Positions 21,401 through 31,460 of a stretch of DNA of 64,000 nt are shown piece by piece. The notes under the pieces are model-generated. The model worked only from the letters and a program-made list of their open reading frames with translations, was not told where the DNA came from and ran no database searches. The position numbers were made by a program, and so were the translations under genes. Every line of letters begins with the position of its first letter. Position 1 is the first letter of the stretch. The stretch is from Mesorhabditis belari (Eukaryota; Nematoda; Chromadorea; Rhabditida; Rhabditidae), in the NCBI GenBank assembly GCA_958450365.1, contig CAUEEP010000724.1, positions 2,265,501 through 2,329,500 of the forward strand. Reading direction: 5' to 3'.

Positions 21401-24400
21401 TGCGTTGACAAAGATTTGTAAAAATGTAAAACTGTAAAACTTTTCCTTGATTTTCCTTCATCTTCAGTATAATTTGTGCCTAAAAAGGCTGAAAAATCCT
21501 ATCTGATGCAATGAATTCTGCACTTTTTTTGATAATAACTCTAAAAGAATAAAGAATCCAGTGCAACAGAAAGGATACTTTTACACTTTCGAGCACAAAG
21601 TACACCACAGAGAAGTAGAAAACTCTAATTACTTTAGTTTGGAATTACTGCAGCTTTGGATGGCTGTAGCTTGCTTATGCTTGGGATTACTGTAGCTTGC
21701 TTATGCTTGGGATTACTGTAGCTCTCTAGATCTCTAGAGCTTGTAATCGAAAATAGTCATCCAGGCTACAGTAATACTGTCAATTTCCTTATACGTTAAT
21801 GAACCGGGTCACGGTAAGCCTAAGCCTAAGCCTGAGCCTAAGACTCTTGCGAGAGAGGCCAAGATTAAGACCCGAGTTGGACACTCCGATCCTTTTATGG
21901 CGATCGTCGGCGGCGCCGGGAGTCGAACCCGCGACCTCTCGCTTACCAGGCGAATGCTCTACCAATGAGCTACACCGACAAAACACTTGCCGTCAAAGTA
22001 GCGCCTTATGCCTTACTCCTAGTTTATAGCCATTCGGGCTAATTCCCTTTAATCTGTAAGTGTGTCAGCTCTAGGCCTGGCCCGCCTGCCTTGACCCGGA
22101 AAAATTTAACAATAATTGCAGAAGTATTAGAAAAAGCCTAGCTATTAAGCTAGCTATTAAGCTAGCTAGAAAGCTAGCTAGAAAGCTAGCTAGAAAGCTA
22201 GCTAGAAAGCTAGCTAAAAAGCATAGCTATTAAGCAAAAAAATAAATAGCAAAGAATTTGGAACCGGGAATTAAACCCTCGACCCTCCGCTTACCGGGAA
22301 AACGCTCTACCACTGAGCTATTGCTCCTTCTTTATTTAAGAAGAAATACGAAACAAAAGAAGAGGACAATACAATTAATCTCTTTCAGATGGCTTCTTCA
22401 AATCCATTTCTCGGCGGAATGGTGGAAAATAGTCAGGCTCGGCTCTGGTCTCAACAATGGCTTGAACTTCTTCAGCAGAGCTCAGCAGCTGCTCATTTTG
22501 GTTGGTTATTTTAACAACTAGACATTTGAGAATCTCATAGTTTTGATTTTCAGTAATTTGCAGTAATTTGATACTTATTGTAGGCTATTTGTAAGGTAAA
22601 GTTACAGTTTTTAAAAAGAGCACTTCGGATCTGATTTGATTCGGATCTGGTTCAATTCGGATCTAGTTCAATCCGGATTTGATTTGATTCGTGATTCAAT
22701 TCGGCTCTGGTCCAATTCGTGCTTCAATTCTGAGCTGATTTGATTCGGCTCTGGTTCAATTCGTGATTCAATTCGGATTTGGTTCAATCCGGATCTGATT
22801 CAATTCGGATTTGGTTCAATCCGGATCTGATTCAATTCGGATCTGGTTCAATTCGGATCGGGTCCAATCCGGTTCTGATTCAATCCGGATCTAGTCCAAT
22901 CCGGTTCTGGTCCAATTCGGATCTGGTCCAATCCGGCTCTGATTCAATCCGGATCTAGTCCAATCCGGCTCTGATTCAATCCGGATCTAGTCCAATCCGG
23001 CTCTGATTCAATCCGGATCTAGTCCAATCCGGCTCTGATTCAATCCGGATCTAGTCCAATCCGGCTCTGATTCAATCCGGATCTAGTCCAATCCGGCTCT
23101 GATTCAATCCGGATCTAGTCCAATCCGGCTCTGATTCAATCCGGATCTAGTCCAATCCGGCTCTCATTCAATCCGGATCTAGTCCAATCCGGCTCTGATT
23201 CAATCCGGATCTAGTCCAATCCGGCTCTGATTCAATCCGGCTTTGGCTCAAAAAGAGTAAACTTCCAAAAGCTTTGTCTTTAAAAAATCTTTCTTTTTAC
23301 CGTAATCTTCTATTTGACAGTTCTAGTTCAATCTTCTAGTTCAGTTTTCAGTTCAGTTCAACACTTTAACCTTGAAATTATGCAATCTAACCGTCAATAT
23401 TAGACCACAAATATTTCCGGGATTACTGTTTACCAATCAGCCTCCCGTTATCCCATCCACACTTCTCACACACACCGTAATTTAGTGTCAAGTGGGTGAA
23501 TAGAAGAGAGAAAAGGAGGAGGAAAAGAGGAGGAAAAGAGCTGTTAATCCATTTCCCCGGTTGACAAGTTGTAGAACAAGTGGATGAGGATGGGTGGAAG
23601 TGGAGGAGAATGTTTACAGATGGGCCCAACTGGACGAGCAGACCTCTACAGACTCCTCCGATAGAGATACTCTTTTTTCCACTTCCTAAAGCAAGCTACA
23701 CTAACGGGAAAGGGTTAAAGTGGCGTTTTTGATTCGCATTCAGTGTTGATAGAGTTTTAAATAGGGATTTCTAATCAAGTTTTAGTTTTTCTAATCAACT
23801 TCTACCTACAGTGCTTCTACCTACAATTTTGGAGAGCTAGCTGGCTCTGACCAGGATTGTTTAGGTGTAGAAATGCTGGTTTAGACTTTCTGAAATGCTT
23901 CCAAGAATTCTAGTCAGCTTCAGCTTCAAATTTCAGCTTTAACAGCTTTAAAATACTATATAATAAGTCGAATTTCGACCTGGATTGGCTGAGAAAGCTG
24001 AGAAAGTTTTTTGCTTTTTTGGAAAGTTTGTGGGAACTTTTTGATAGCTTTCAAAAGGTATTAATACCATCACAGAGCTACCTACAGAACCCTAGAGAAG
24101 CAAAACGGCCACAGCGTCTCTTTCCCTCTTTTCCCCTTTCCCTAGCACTCTCTCAATCGGTCATTGTATTGGTCTGAATAGCCGTTGAAAGTGAGAGAGC
24201 CACTTCCCCTCGGTGGATACACAGCTCTCTTCTCGATCGGTAATTCCCCGTGCATTTACGAGAAGCAGTCCTCCGATCCTCTCGACTTGAACACAAACAA
24301 ATACAGTATCCCTAATGCATTGGGGAATGGGAAGAAGAAAAAAAGGGAATTGTTAGGGACGTTAGGGACGTTAGGAACGTTAGGGACGTTAGGAACGTTA

Positions 24401-27400
24401 GGGACGTTAGGAACGTTAGGGACGTTAGGAAGAAGATAGTAGGAAGACATTAGGAAGAAGAGCTTAGGAAGACATTAGAAAGAAGATATTAGGAACGTTA
24501 GAAAGAAGATATTAGGAAGAACTTAGGAAGAAGGTATTAGGAACGTTAGGAAGAAGACCTTAGGAAGACATTAGAAAGAAGATATTAGAAAGAAGATATT
24601 AGGAAGAAGATCTTAGGAAGAAGATATTAGGAAGAAGATATTAGGAAGAAGACATTAGAAGGAAGGTATTAGGAAGAAGAAGAAGTCGTAGAACAAAATA
24701 TCTATTGAGCAATTCTCTTAGTCTCTTACCAGTCTTAGTTAACACTAAAAAAATTCGATTTTTCTAGGCGAGGCAGCAGCCGGCCTCTTTCTCCAACCAT
24801 TTCGCAAATCAAAACGTATCCGAACGGCTTTCAGTCCCGCGCAACTCGTTCAATTGGAAAAGGTTTGCAAAGTTTGTGTCAAATTTGTAAAAACTTTGCA
24901 TTTAAATTTGAATTAACTTGATTTCCATTTAAAATTAAAAGATCACCAAAAAAGATCGTTAATGATCGCAAAAAAAAGGCACAATGTGACAACGTGACTT
25001 TTTTGGAGGCTATACTTAAATGTAAATAATCTAGCTAATTTAAAGTGGTCACAAAAATCACAAGCACCTTTTTTTATCGCTGTTTTCCTTCTCTTTCTCT
25101 TTTTTCTCAAAAGAAGATACCAAATAGCTCAAATTTCTCAAAAGAAGATCCCAAATAGCTTTTTCATGCCTGAAAAGGCATGGAAAAGGCATGGAAAAGC
25201 CAAGGAAAAGGCTCAAATGTTCAATCTTCTCTTCGGAAATCTTTCTTTTTCATTTCTTACTTTATAAACGACAATCAAATTTGTTAGAAATAGGTAGATA
25301 GATAGAGAAATCGATAAAGAAATTGTTAACAAATAGAAAAAAGAATCAAACATTGCAATTTCTGATCAAAATTCCCTCATTTCAGGCCTTTGAATCGAAT
25401 CATTATGTGGTGGGAACGGAAAGGAAACAGTTGGCCTCTCGGTTGAGTCTCTCCGAAACACAGGTCAGTCTCAGTGGCTAAAGCGTTAGCCTGCCAGCTG
25501 CCAGGGCGGCAAAGGACCAAGGTTCGAGTCCTCCTTCGGCTGATCTTTTTCCTTTTTTCCTCTAACTTTAGAAAAATCTGCTCAAAATGATTAAAAAGAA
25601 AAATTGAGATCTTGTAGCGCCTTGTAGCGTAGCGCCTTGTAGCGTAGCGCCTTGTAGCGTAGCGCCTTGTAGCGTAGCGCCTTGTAGCGTAGCGCCTTGT
25701 AGCGTAGCGCCTTGTAGCGTAGCGCCTTGTAGCGTAGCGCCTTGTAGCGTAGCGCCTTGTAGCGTAGCGCCTTGTAGCGTAGCGCCTTGTAGCGTAGCGC
25801 CTTGTAGCGTAGCGCCTTGTAGCGTAGCGCCTTGTAGCGTAGCGCCTTGTAGCGTAGCGCCTTGTAGCGTAGCGCCTTGTAGCGTAGCAACTTACCACTC
25901 GCCGCCGAGCAGCTTTGCCCAGCAGCTTTGGCGGGTGCTTAATTTCACGAAGGCGAAGTCAAGCGAAGTTAAGCCCTTCTAAAAACCAAAAAAAGCCAAA
26001 AAAGAGCCAAAAAAGCCAAAAAACCCAAGAAAACAGTTAAAATCTTGTTCAAATAGCTGAATATCTCTTGTCCCTTACCATTTATGAAATACCTGTCAAT
26101 TAATAATAATATTTCCCTTTTAAAAGCAAAATTAAAGTTGAATGGCACTATGGTGGGTCGAACCCGGACCGTGTGAACTGTAAACAAGCGCACTCCCGAC
26201 TGTGCCATGGCAACAGAATGCCTGGCCAGGAAAACAAAACTATCTAGCCCCAGTCTAGAGAAAAATCATCTAGCCAGAAAAACTCGCTGTTAGGCGAGTT
26301 TTCTCGCCTTTTTGTCTATCCCTCACATCGGCCACTGTGGCGCAGTCGTTAGCGCGCTGGTTTACAAACCACAGGGTCCGGGTTCGATTCTCGGGTCTCC
26401 CCTCCAACTTTTGTTTTTTTAAAAATTATTTCAAAAGGCATAACTTGATATCTTCTATGGTATTCTAAAGAGGTTTTAGCTTTATTGATCAAAAAACGGC
26501 ACTATGGGGATCGAACCCGGCTTGTGTAGGCCGTAGACAAGCACTACCGATAAGGAAACTAGGGAAAACAAGGGTTTTTCGGCTGATTTGAGCATAAAGT
26601 GCACCGCATTGATTGCTCTACTCAAATCCCTTGTGTTTATCTCCATTGTTGATGTTCAGTTGTTAAGAAGCGTTCATTTGATCCCCATCCACAGTTGTTA
26701 AGAAGTGCTCATTTGATCCCCATCCATTTCCTGTTTTTCAAAGAGATGCCGACTCGAGTCTCGATTGATTCTTTCTGTTTTCTTTATCCAATTTGTTTAT
26801 TCAAACCTATCCAATTTGTTTTCTTTGTTCAATTTGTTTATTCAGAGCTCTTCTACCGCAAGTTTTTCTTCTTTTGTTCACACCTAGCATTAGATGATTG
26901 ACCTTATATTGACCTAGATATTGACAAACAATCAAAAAGTGATTTTTAGGAGAGTTGAGTGCTTACTTTTAGACGATTAGAGTGTTAAAAGAAGGGTTTT
27001 CAAGCCTTTAGTCTTTAGTTAGACCAGACCAGAGCAGATCTAACCACAGCATACTTGGCTCAGCTCAAAGCTCAAAGCTAGACCAGCTCAAAAGCTCAAA
27101 GCTAGACCAGCTCAAAAGCCAAAAGCTAAGCCAGCTCAAAAGCTCAAAGCTAAACCTAGAAAATTGATATAAACTCTTAAATTTTAAAATTCAACAGATC
27201 AATTTGCAGATTAATTGGAAAATTGGAAAATTGCAGATTAATTGAATACTCAAATTTAGTTAATGCAAAATTCAATTCCAGGTGAAAGTCTGGTTTCAAA
27301 ATCGTCGCACCAAGCACAAAAGAGTGAGAAATGAGGGTGAGGGGAAAAGCGAGGCCACCAGAGAGAACACACCCGAGATCGCAGTGGAGAAGACAACGAT

Positions 27401-27470
27401 TGGCCGAGCATCGTTGAGTCTCAATGATCAGCCCGATTCGCCGACTTCTGGTAAGCGATTGGTGCGATAG
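18425..27470 (+). CDS. ceh-2: EMX/empty spiracles-class homeobox transcription factor (CEH-2-like), 5-6 exons
   Basis: Exons with matching phases: 18425-18490, 22389-22500, 24768-24862, 25386-25463 and 27282-27470 (stop TAG). They give about 179 residues. Residues 5-11 (FSIDRLV) fit the N-terminal eh1-type repressor motif of EMX proteins (FTIESLV in vertebrates). Residues 74-133 are a complete homeodomain: [11 protein letters not shown] in helix 1, [16 protein letters not shown] in the middle, [14 protein letters not shown] in helix 3. Gln50 and Asn51 are present and an intron lies exactly between positions 44 and 45. NHYVVG.ERKQLA is diagnostic of the EMX class. It is a nuclear DNA-binding regulator; the C. 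elegans relative is neuronal. The introns (3.9, 2.3, 0.5 and 1.8 kb) are packed with repeats. A consensus donor at 27451 could replace the 3' end (see 29162-29181). Confidence 0.9.
18545..18617. repeat. 9-bp array GAGTACTGT (ceh-2 intron 1)
   Basis: Seven units of GAGTACTGT, followed by GAGTTAAAAGGGTGCGGTAATTTAGG. The same array plus flank recurs at 20600-20735 in the same intron, a direct duplication of about 120 bp. Confidence 0.85.
18773..19471 (-). mobile_element. Degenerate Tc1-type transposon, 699 bp, in ceh-2 intron 1
   Basis: Terminal inverted repeats CAGAGTGTC(AA/GC)AAAAGTTC are flanked by TA on both sides (18771-18772 and 19472-19473), the Tc1/mariner target duplication. The minus strand keeps a transposase piece: a CFSDE motif near 19310 (first catalytic Asp) and a C-terminal [11 protein letters not shown] near 18975, with intervening sequence scrambled and most of the core deleted. 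It is non-autonomous. Confidence 0.85.
19529..20126. mobile_element. TIR element with internal direct duplication and tRNA-like segment
   Basis: TTTCTCTAATAGTAGTGCAC at the left end recurs perfectly inverted at the right end (22 bp). A block of about 160 bp (GAGAACCGCTTATCAGAACC...CAACTCGGCTC) occurs twice in direct orientation (19580-19737 and 19954-20115). The block between them reads on the minus strand like a tRNA-derived segment (GCGTGACCGAGTGCTAGTGC). A second, partly rearranged copy lies at 29810-30235. Confidence 0.75.
20134..20373 (-). CDS. Open frame, Cys-containing, unknown; within ceh-2 intron 1
   Basis: A 79-codon minus-strand frame from ATG 20373 to TAA at 20134. The start [18 protein letters not shown] is followed by [18 protein letters not shown] and a Glu/Asp/Ser-rich tail. 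It is not array-derived and has four cysteines, but I recognise no family. It ends next to the terminal repeat of the element at 19529-20126, so it might be transposon-associated. It may also be chance. Confidence 0.3.
   Translation of the reverse strand: MQLAIPTASLLCYQKWHSVSEREGKALKFKITTCTCGRKTSKYDSVCIEGPLRVDGGTSGDEEASDSRPLTGLLSRFRF
20595..21060. repeat. Repeat cluster: GAGTACTGT, TGAAGCTAATGAACTTAA, CAACCAGACAAGTTT
   Basis: Three consecutive arrays (20605-20660, 20750-20900 and 20935-21050) inside ceh-2 intron 1. The first, with its right flank, duplicates 18545-18700. Confidence 0.85.
21635..21750. repeat. TTACTGTAGCTTGCTTATGCTTGGGA repeats
   Basis: Three to four imperfect units, related to 14715-14830. 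Confidence 0.75.
21903..21979 (-). tRNA. tRNA-like sequence, Thr(GGT)-like, probably a pseudogene or SINE head
   Basis: The minus strand reads GTCGGTG TA GCTC ATTGGTA GAGC, anticodon arm TTCGC-CTGGTAA-GCGAG, T arm with GGGTTCGACTCCC. The A and B boxes are excellent. Three extra bases lie before the 3' acceptor strand (CGCCGAC), so the cloverleaf is not perfect. Related copies occur at 39944-40012 and 50712-50780. Confidence 0.5.
22135..22232. repeat. AGCTAGAAAGCTAGCT repeats
   Basis: Tandem AGCTAGCTAGAA units of 12 bp. Confidence 0.8.
22256..22327 (-). pseudogene. tRNA-like sequence
   Basis: The minus strand has A box TAGCTCAGTGGTAGAGCG and a degraded B box GGGTTTAATTCC, with GGTAAGCGGAGGG between. 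It is the same family as 21903-21979 and lies 60 bp upstream of ceh-2 exon 2. Confidence 0.55.
22620..23262. repeat. 32-bp array (ceh-2 intron 2)
   Basis: About 20 units of TTCAATCCGGATCTAGTCCA plus ATCCGGCTCTGA. It is irregular at the left and highly regular from 22930, suggesting recent homogenisation there. Confidence 0.95.
23270..24340. other. Mostly single-copy intron 2 sequence of ceh-2
   Basis: This is the longest array-free stretch inside the gene. It contains GC-richer blocks (23400-23660 and 24090-24310) not seen elsewhere in the window. The minus-strand frame at 23423-23629 is not convincing. The blocks are candidates for cis-regulatory sequence only because they escaped repeat invasion. 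Confidence 0.35.
24349..24685. repeat. GTTAGGGACGTTAGGAAC / ATTAGGAAGAAGAT arrays
   Basis: A 9-bp GTTAGG(G/A)AC array grades into 14-15-bp ATTAGGAAGAAGAT units, about 70 bp upstream of ceh-2 exon 3. Confidence 0.9.
25466..25543 (+). pseudogene. tRNA-like sequence overlapping the ceh-2 intron 4 donor
   Basis: CTCAGTGGCTAAAGCGTTAG (A box) and GGTTCGAGTCC (B box) with a long variable region. It starts within the GTCAGT donor that ends exon 4 at 25463. Confidence 0.5.
25612..25888. repeat. 15-bp array GTAGCGTAGCGCCTT (ceh-2 intron 4)
   Basis: About 18 almost identical units, the most homogeneous array in the window. The long minus-strand frames (RYATR and RYKAL repeats) are artefacts. Confidence 0.95.
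26154..26224 (-). pseudogene. tRNA-like sequence, Val(TAC)-like
   Basis: The minus strand reads CCATGGCACAGTCGGGAGTGC...TTTACAG...GGTCCGGGTTCGACCC. The related plus-strand copy is at 26330-26402, so these form an inverted pair. Confidence 0.5.
26330..26402 (+). tRNA. tRNA-like sequence, Val(TAC)-like
   Basis: TGGCGCAGTCGTTAGCGCGC (A box), anticodon arm CTGG-TTTACAA-ACCA with anticodon TAC, and B box GGTTCGATTCT. The acceptor strands do not pair well, so it is more likely a SINE head or pseudogene than a working tRNA. A third, poorer copy lies on the minus strand at 26498-26560. Confidence 0.45.
27055..27170. repeat. GACCAGCTCAAAAGCTCAAAGCTA repeats
   Basis: Four to five units of about 22-24 bp, 110 bp upstream of the ceh-2 helix-3 exon. 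Confidence 0.8.
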
Positions 27471-27714
27471 AGAAAGACTTGGCGCATCTAATGATACCAA
27501 AAATGTGAAATTGAACAACCCAAAGCGAAGATATTTGAGCTCAAAATTGGGTGTACAAAAAGAAAGTATTCAGCTGTAAATTTGTACCCGCGGGTTTTCA
27601 GGGTGGGCAATCGATTGGAGATATTTATTTTATTGAGTCTACCAATTGAAACTCGGCTTTAATTGGGTTAAACTTTTAGAGAAACTCGGAAACTTAGCCT
27701 ATCTTCGAGAGGAT

Positions 27715-29050
27715 GTTGATCTAGAAGATATTGATCTAGAGGAGATCTAGAGGATCTAGAGGAGATCTAGAGGATCTAGGGGAGATCTAGAGGATCTAGA
27801 GGAGATCTAGAGGATCTAGGGGAGATCTAGAGGATCTAGAGGAGATCTAGAGGAACTAGAGGAGATCTAGAGGAACTAGAGGAGATCTAGAGGATCTAGG
27901 GGAGATCTAGAGGATCTAGAGGAGATCTAGAGGATCTAGGGGAGATCTAGAGGATCTAGAGGAGATCTAGAGGAACTAGAGGGAGATCTAGAGGGAACTA
28001 GAGGAGATCTAGAGGGATCTAGGGGAGATCTAGAGGATCTAGAGGGAGATCTAGAGGATCTAGGGGAGATCTAGAGGATCTAGAGGGAGATCTAGAGGAA
28101 CTAGAGGAGATCTAGAGGAACTAGAGGAGATCTAGAGGATCTAGGGAGATCTAGAGGATCTAGGGGAGATCTAGAGGATCTAGGGAGATCTAGAGGATCT
28201 AGAGGAGATCTAGAGGATCTAGGGGAGATCTAGAGGATCTAGAGGAGATCTAGAGGAACTAGAGGAGATCTAGAGGAACTAGAGGAGATCTAGAGGATCT
28301 AGGGGAGATCTAGAGGATCTAGAGGAGATCTAGAGGATCTAGGGGAGATCTAGAGGAGATCTAGAGGAACTAGAGGAGATCTAGAGGATCTAGGGGAGAT
28401 CTAGAGGATCTAGAGGAGATCTAGAGGATCTAGGGGAGATCTAGAGGATCTAGAGGAGATCTAGAGGAACTAGAGGAGATCTAGAGGAACTAGAGGAGAT
28501 CTAGAGGATCTAGGGGAGATCTAGAGGATCTAGAGGAGATCTAGAGGATCTAGGGGAGATCTAGAGGATCTAGAGGAGATCTAGAGGATCTAGGGGGAGA
28601 TCTAGAGGATCTAGAGGAGATCTAGAGGAACTAGAGGAGATCTAGAGGAACTAGAGGAGATCTAGAGGATCTAGGGGAGATCTAGAGGATCTAGGGGAGA
28701 TCTAGAGGATCTAGGGGAGATCTAGAGGATCTAGAGGAGATCTAGAGGATCTAGGGGAGATCTAGAGGATCTAGGGGAGATCTAGAGGATCTAGGGGAGA
28801 TCTAGAGGATCTAGAGGAGATCTAGAGGAACTAGAGGAGATCTAGAGGAACTAGAGGAGATCTAGAGGATCTAGGGGAGGTCTAGAGGATCTAGGGGAGG
28901 TCTAGAGGATCTAGGGGAGATCTAGAGGATCTAGGGGAGATCTAGAGGATCTAGGGGAGATCTAGAGGATCTAGAGGAGATCTAGAGGATCTAGAGGAGA
29001 TCTAGAGGATCTAGAGGAGATCTAGAGGATCTCCTCTAGATCTCCTCTAG
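27715..29050. repeat. 1.3-kb AGATCTAGAGGATCTAGGGG array
   Basis: About 65 units of 20-21 bp built from AGATCTAGAGG and ATCTAG(G/A)GG or AACTAGAGG. A higher-order pattern is visible: AACTAGAGG units come in pairs at regular spacing. If ceh-2 uses the 27451 donor, the array lies within its last intron. The right end inverts (GGATCTCCTCTAGATCTCC), leaving a small hairpin. Confidence 0.95.
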
Positions 29051-29161
29051 ATCTTTCAGAGCTTTCAGAGCAACTTTCAGAAAGAACTTTCAGAGCCCAC
29101 CATGCCCACTGTGCCCCAACTTTCCGCGCATCAAAGTGTGCTCATGTTTCTTCAATCGCAG

Positions 29162-29181
29162 GCGAATCAATGAAAAGATAG
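29162..29181 (+). CDS. ceh-2: Alternative last exon of ceh-2
   Basis: Acceptor TTTCTTCAATCGCAG is followed by GC GAA TCA ATG AAA AGA TAG. If exon 5 ends at 27450, before the consensus GTAAGC, its phase-1 G joins to give ...SPTSG-ESMKR-stop. This replaces the GKRLVR ending. The phase match and both splice signals are good, and the readthrough sequence after 27451 is shared with dispersed repeats at 52790 and 53160, so splicing may be the real form. Confidence 0.45.
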
Positions 29182-29809
29182 AAGAAAAGAAAAGATTAAC
29201 AAAAAGAAAATAAAAGAAAATCAAATAAAAGAAAATCAAATCAAAAACAATTTCAAAACATTTCTAGCAAAATAATCAAATTTTTCCTTGACCTTGAGAT
29301 ACTTGCTCAAATGAATTCTCTTTTTTAAGCCCAAAAAATCTTTTACATTATTTTTCAGCTAGTCATTTATATCCAATTTCTCTAGCTTTCATTTCTCTTT
29401 TTTATTTTATATTTTAATTTTTATATTTTAACTTTTCAATCAGTATTAAAATGATCCTCAAAATTGTGAAAAATCCAAAAACGATTTTTAAGAAAAAAAT
29501 GTGATATTTTTTTGTATTCAAATTTTGTTTTGTATATTTTTGCTTATAAATTGATTATAAAAAAAGAAACACAACGATTTGTTTCCTTTTTTTTTCGATT
29601 CGATGAAACAATTAATCGATGTCATTGGGGAAAACTTTCAACTTCCCGAATGACATCGATTAATTGGCCAAAAAAAAAAACACACACATTTCAAGCGATG
29701 AAGGTCAATCCTTTGAGTGTAAAACAAACCGAAAGATAAAAAGGAATCTTTCGAGAATCGATCTTGCTTTGGAACTAGCTTTAGAACTAGCAAAACTTGA
29801 TTTGATAGC
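29182..29809. other. AT-rich stretch with a 25-bp-arm hairpin
   Basis: There is no gene. At 29610-29667, AATTAATCGATGTCATT is followed about 10 bp later by its near-perfect complement, making a stem of about 25 bp. A single TACCGTATTTTCTC at the right edge marks the start of the next element. Confidence 0.6.
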
Positions 29810-30235
29810 TACCGTATTTTCTCTAATCCCTGAGCTAGTAATTGCATGCACCCAGTAATTGCTCGAAATCTCGAGAACCGCTTATCAGAACCTATCGATG
29901 TGGGGTCGGAAAATGTAGCTGACGATGAGATCTAGTGGGGGATTAGACTCTTGAGCTTCTGGGAAAACTTTGGAAGCCGTAAATAGCCGTCAACTCGGCT
30001 CGCCGGGGTGCTAACGCCAACGCATAGTTTGAGCTCTCAAGTTAAAGGGTCTCCTCCCCTCCTGCGCCTTCTCCGAGATCCCTGTAACAATACTGTAACA
30101 ATCTTAATCCTCCAAAGCAATATCGCCACCATCCCTGATACCCTCCGACATCTATACTCGACGCGACGTTAGTCCCGCCGAGCTGGACGGACGCCGGGAC
30201 GCACTACCACTCGGCCACGCGACGGACGCACTACA
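29810..30235. mobile_element. Second copy of the 19529-type element
   Basis: It shares GAGAACCGCTTATCAGAACC, CAATATCGCCACCATCCCTG and GTCCCGCCGAGCTGGACGG with 19529-20126. It has only one copy of the internal direct repeat and lacks a clear right terminal repeat, so it is a truncated or ancestral arrangement. Confidence 0.75.
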
Positions 30236-30370
30236 CAATTGTGCTAATCGAAAAGGAATTGGCCGATTGGATTGTCCGATTCTGCTCATCTATGGGTTTT
30301 CAAGAGAAACACCCACAATTAGAGCATCTTTTTCCGGCTTTTTTCCGTAGCTGTCCCACAATACCGTGGT
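30236..30370 (+). pseudogene. Possible CENP-B/pogo-type helix-turn-helix fragment
   Basis: The plus frame reads VLIEKELADWIVRFCSSMGF followed by QEKHPQLEHLFPAFF. E-x-ELADWI-x3-x-x-MGF resembles the second DNA-binding helix block of pogo/CENP-B-like proteins. It is short, with no flanking catalytic motifs and no splice signals. It might be a transposon remnant. Confidence 0.3.
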
Positions 30371-30649
30371 TTTTTTTTCTTGTCTTTCACTGAATACTCT
30401 TTTCCAATGAACAAACCCGCCATTTATCTCACCTTTATTGCCGTGTTTTATTTGGGCAAATTTTTAGACAACAAATTTACATTTAAGTCAAAAAGCTTTC
30501 ACAGGCTAAGATGGGGGTTTTTGAAAAAGGAAAATGTGTGAGAAAGTTCAATGAGGTTGACTTGGATTTGATTTGATCTTTGATCTTTGTTCTTTGATCT
30601 TTGTTCTTTGTTTTGGAGAACAGGAAAAGAGCTTCAAGTCTGCCTGGTT

Positions 30650-30875
30650 TCGATTTAGGCCAATTCTTGCCTAGGGCCTTGCCTTGCCTAGAGCCTTGCC
30701 TTGCCTAGAGCCTTGCATGGCTTAGAGCCTTGCCTGGCTTAGAGTCTTGCCTTGCCTAGAGTCTTGCCTTGCCTAGAGCCTTGCCTTGCCTAGAGCCTTG
30801 CCTTGCCTAGAGTCTTGACTTGCCTAGAGCTTTGCCTTGCCTAGAGCTTTGCCTTGCCTAGAGCCTTGCCTTATA
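30650..30875. repeat. CTTGCCTTGCCTAGAGC array
   Basis: About 13 units of 17 bp. It is followed at 30955-31040 by an AATAGTTC 8-9-bp array. The interval 31050-31700 has no supported gene. Confidence 0.9.
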
Positions 30876-31379
30876 GGTCCCATATTCTAAATCGATGCTA
30901 GACTAGAGTAGTTCGTTAGTTAGATTATGGTAGTTCGAAAGCTGACAAGTTCAAAAGTTCAATAGTTCAATAGTTCAATAGTTCAATAGTCCAATAGTTC
31001 AATAGTTCAATAGTTCAATAGTTCGATGGTTCGATGGTTCACTAGTTTGTTGAAAGTTTTTGAAACGTATGAGTCAAGCTAAACAGAATCTAGTCAACAA
31101 GTACTAACTCGAGCTTGCTGAAAAAATCGACTTGACTAGTTTGTTAGAAAACAAATTCAAACGCTAATCTCAAAGCTCATTCGATTGGAGGCAGTTGTGT
31201 GTGAATTGAGTGACCCATTACTCTTCTCATCACCCTTTCCCAGGCAATTCTCAGCGGTAAATGGTGCGCGAAATACAGTAATTGACGGGCGTGTAACAAA
31301 ATGCACTTTGCTTTAAATGGATTCTTGGATCTGGATCTTTATTCTTGGAAAAAGGGGAATAAGAGCCCTCTCTACTAGA

Positions 31380-31460
31380 TTTCAAAAAAGTGCCTGCTTT
31401 GGCTTTAGCGTTTGTAAAGGCTTTATCGACTAAAGGCTTAGATTATCTACTATGGAATCC
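31380..31460 (+). repeat. Dispersed repeat, GCTTTAGCGTTTGTAAAGGC family
   Basis: The segment GGCTTTAGCGTTTGTAAAGGC...GACTAAAGGCTTA recurs inverted at 32010-32095 and direct at 63850-63925. In the latter two it is joined to AGCATCCCTAG and to a degenerate GGGTCAAATGGCTCAAA block, so this is a repeat family with at least three copies. Confidence 0.7.

Noticed and set aside
25377..25898. 173-codon minus frame with RYATR repeats
   Set aside because: 15-bp array in a ceh-2 intron. Its C-terminal part is the antisense of homeobox exon 4.
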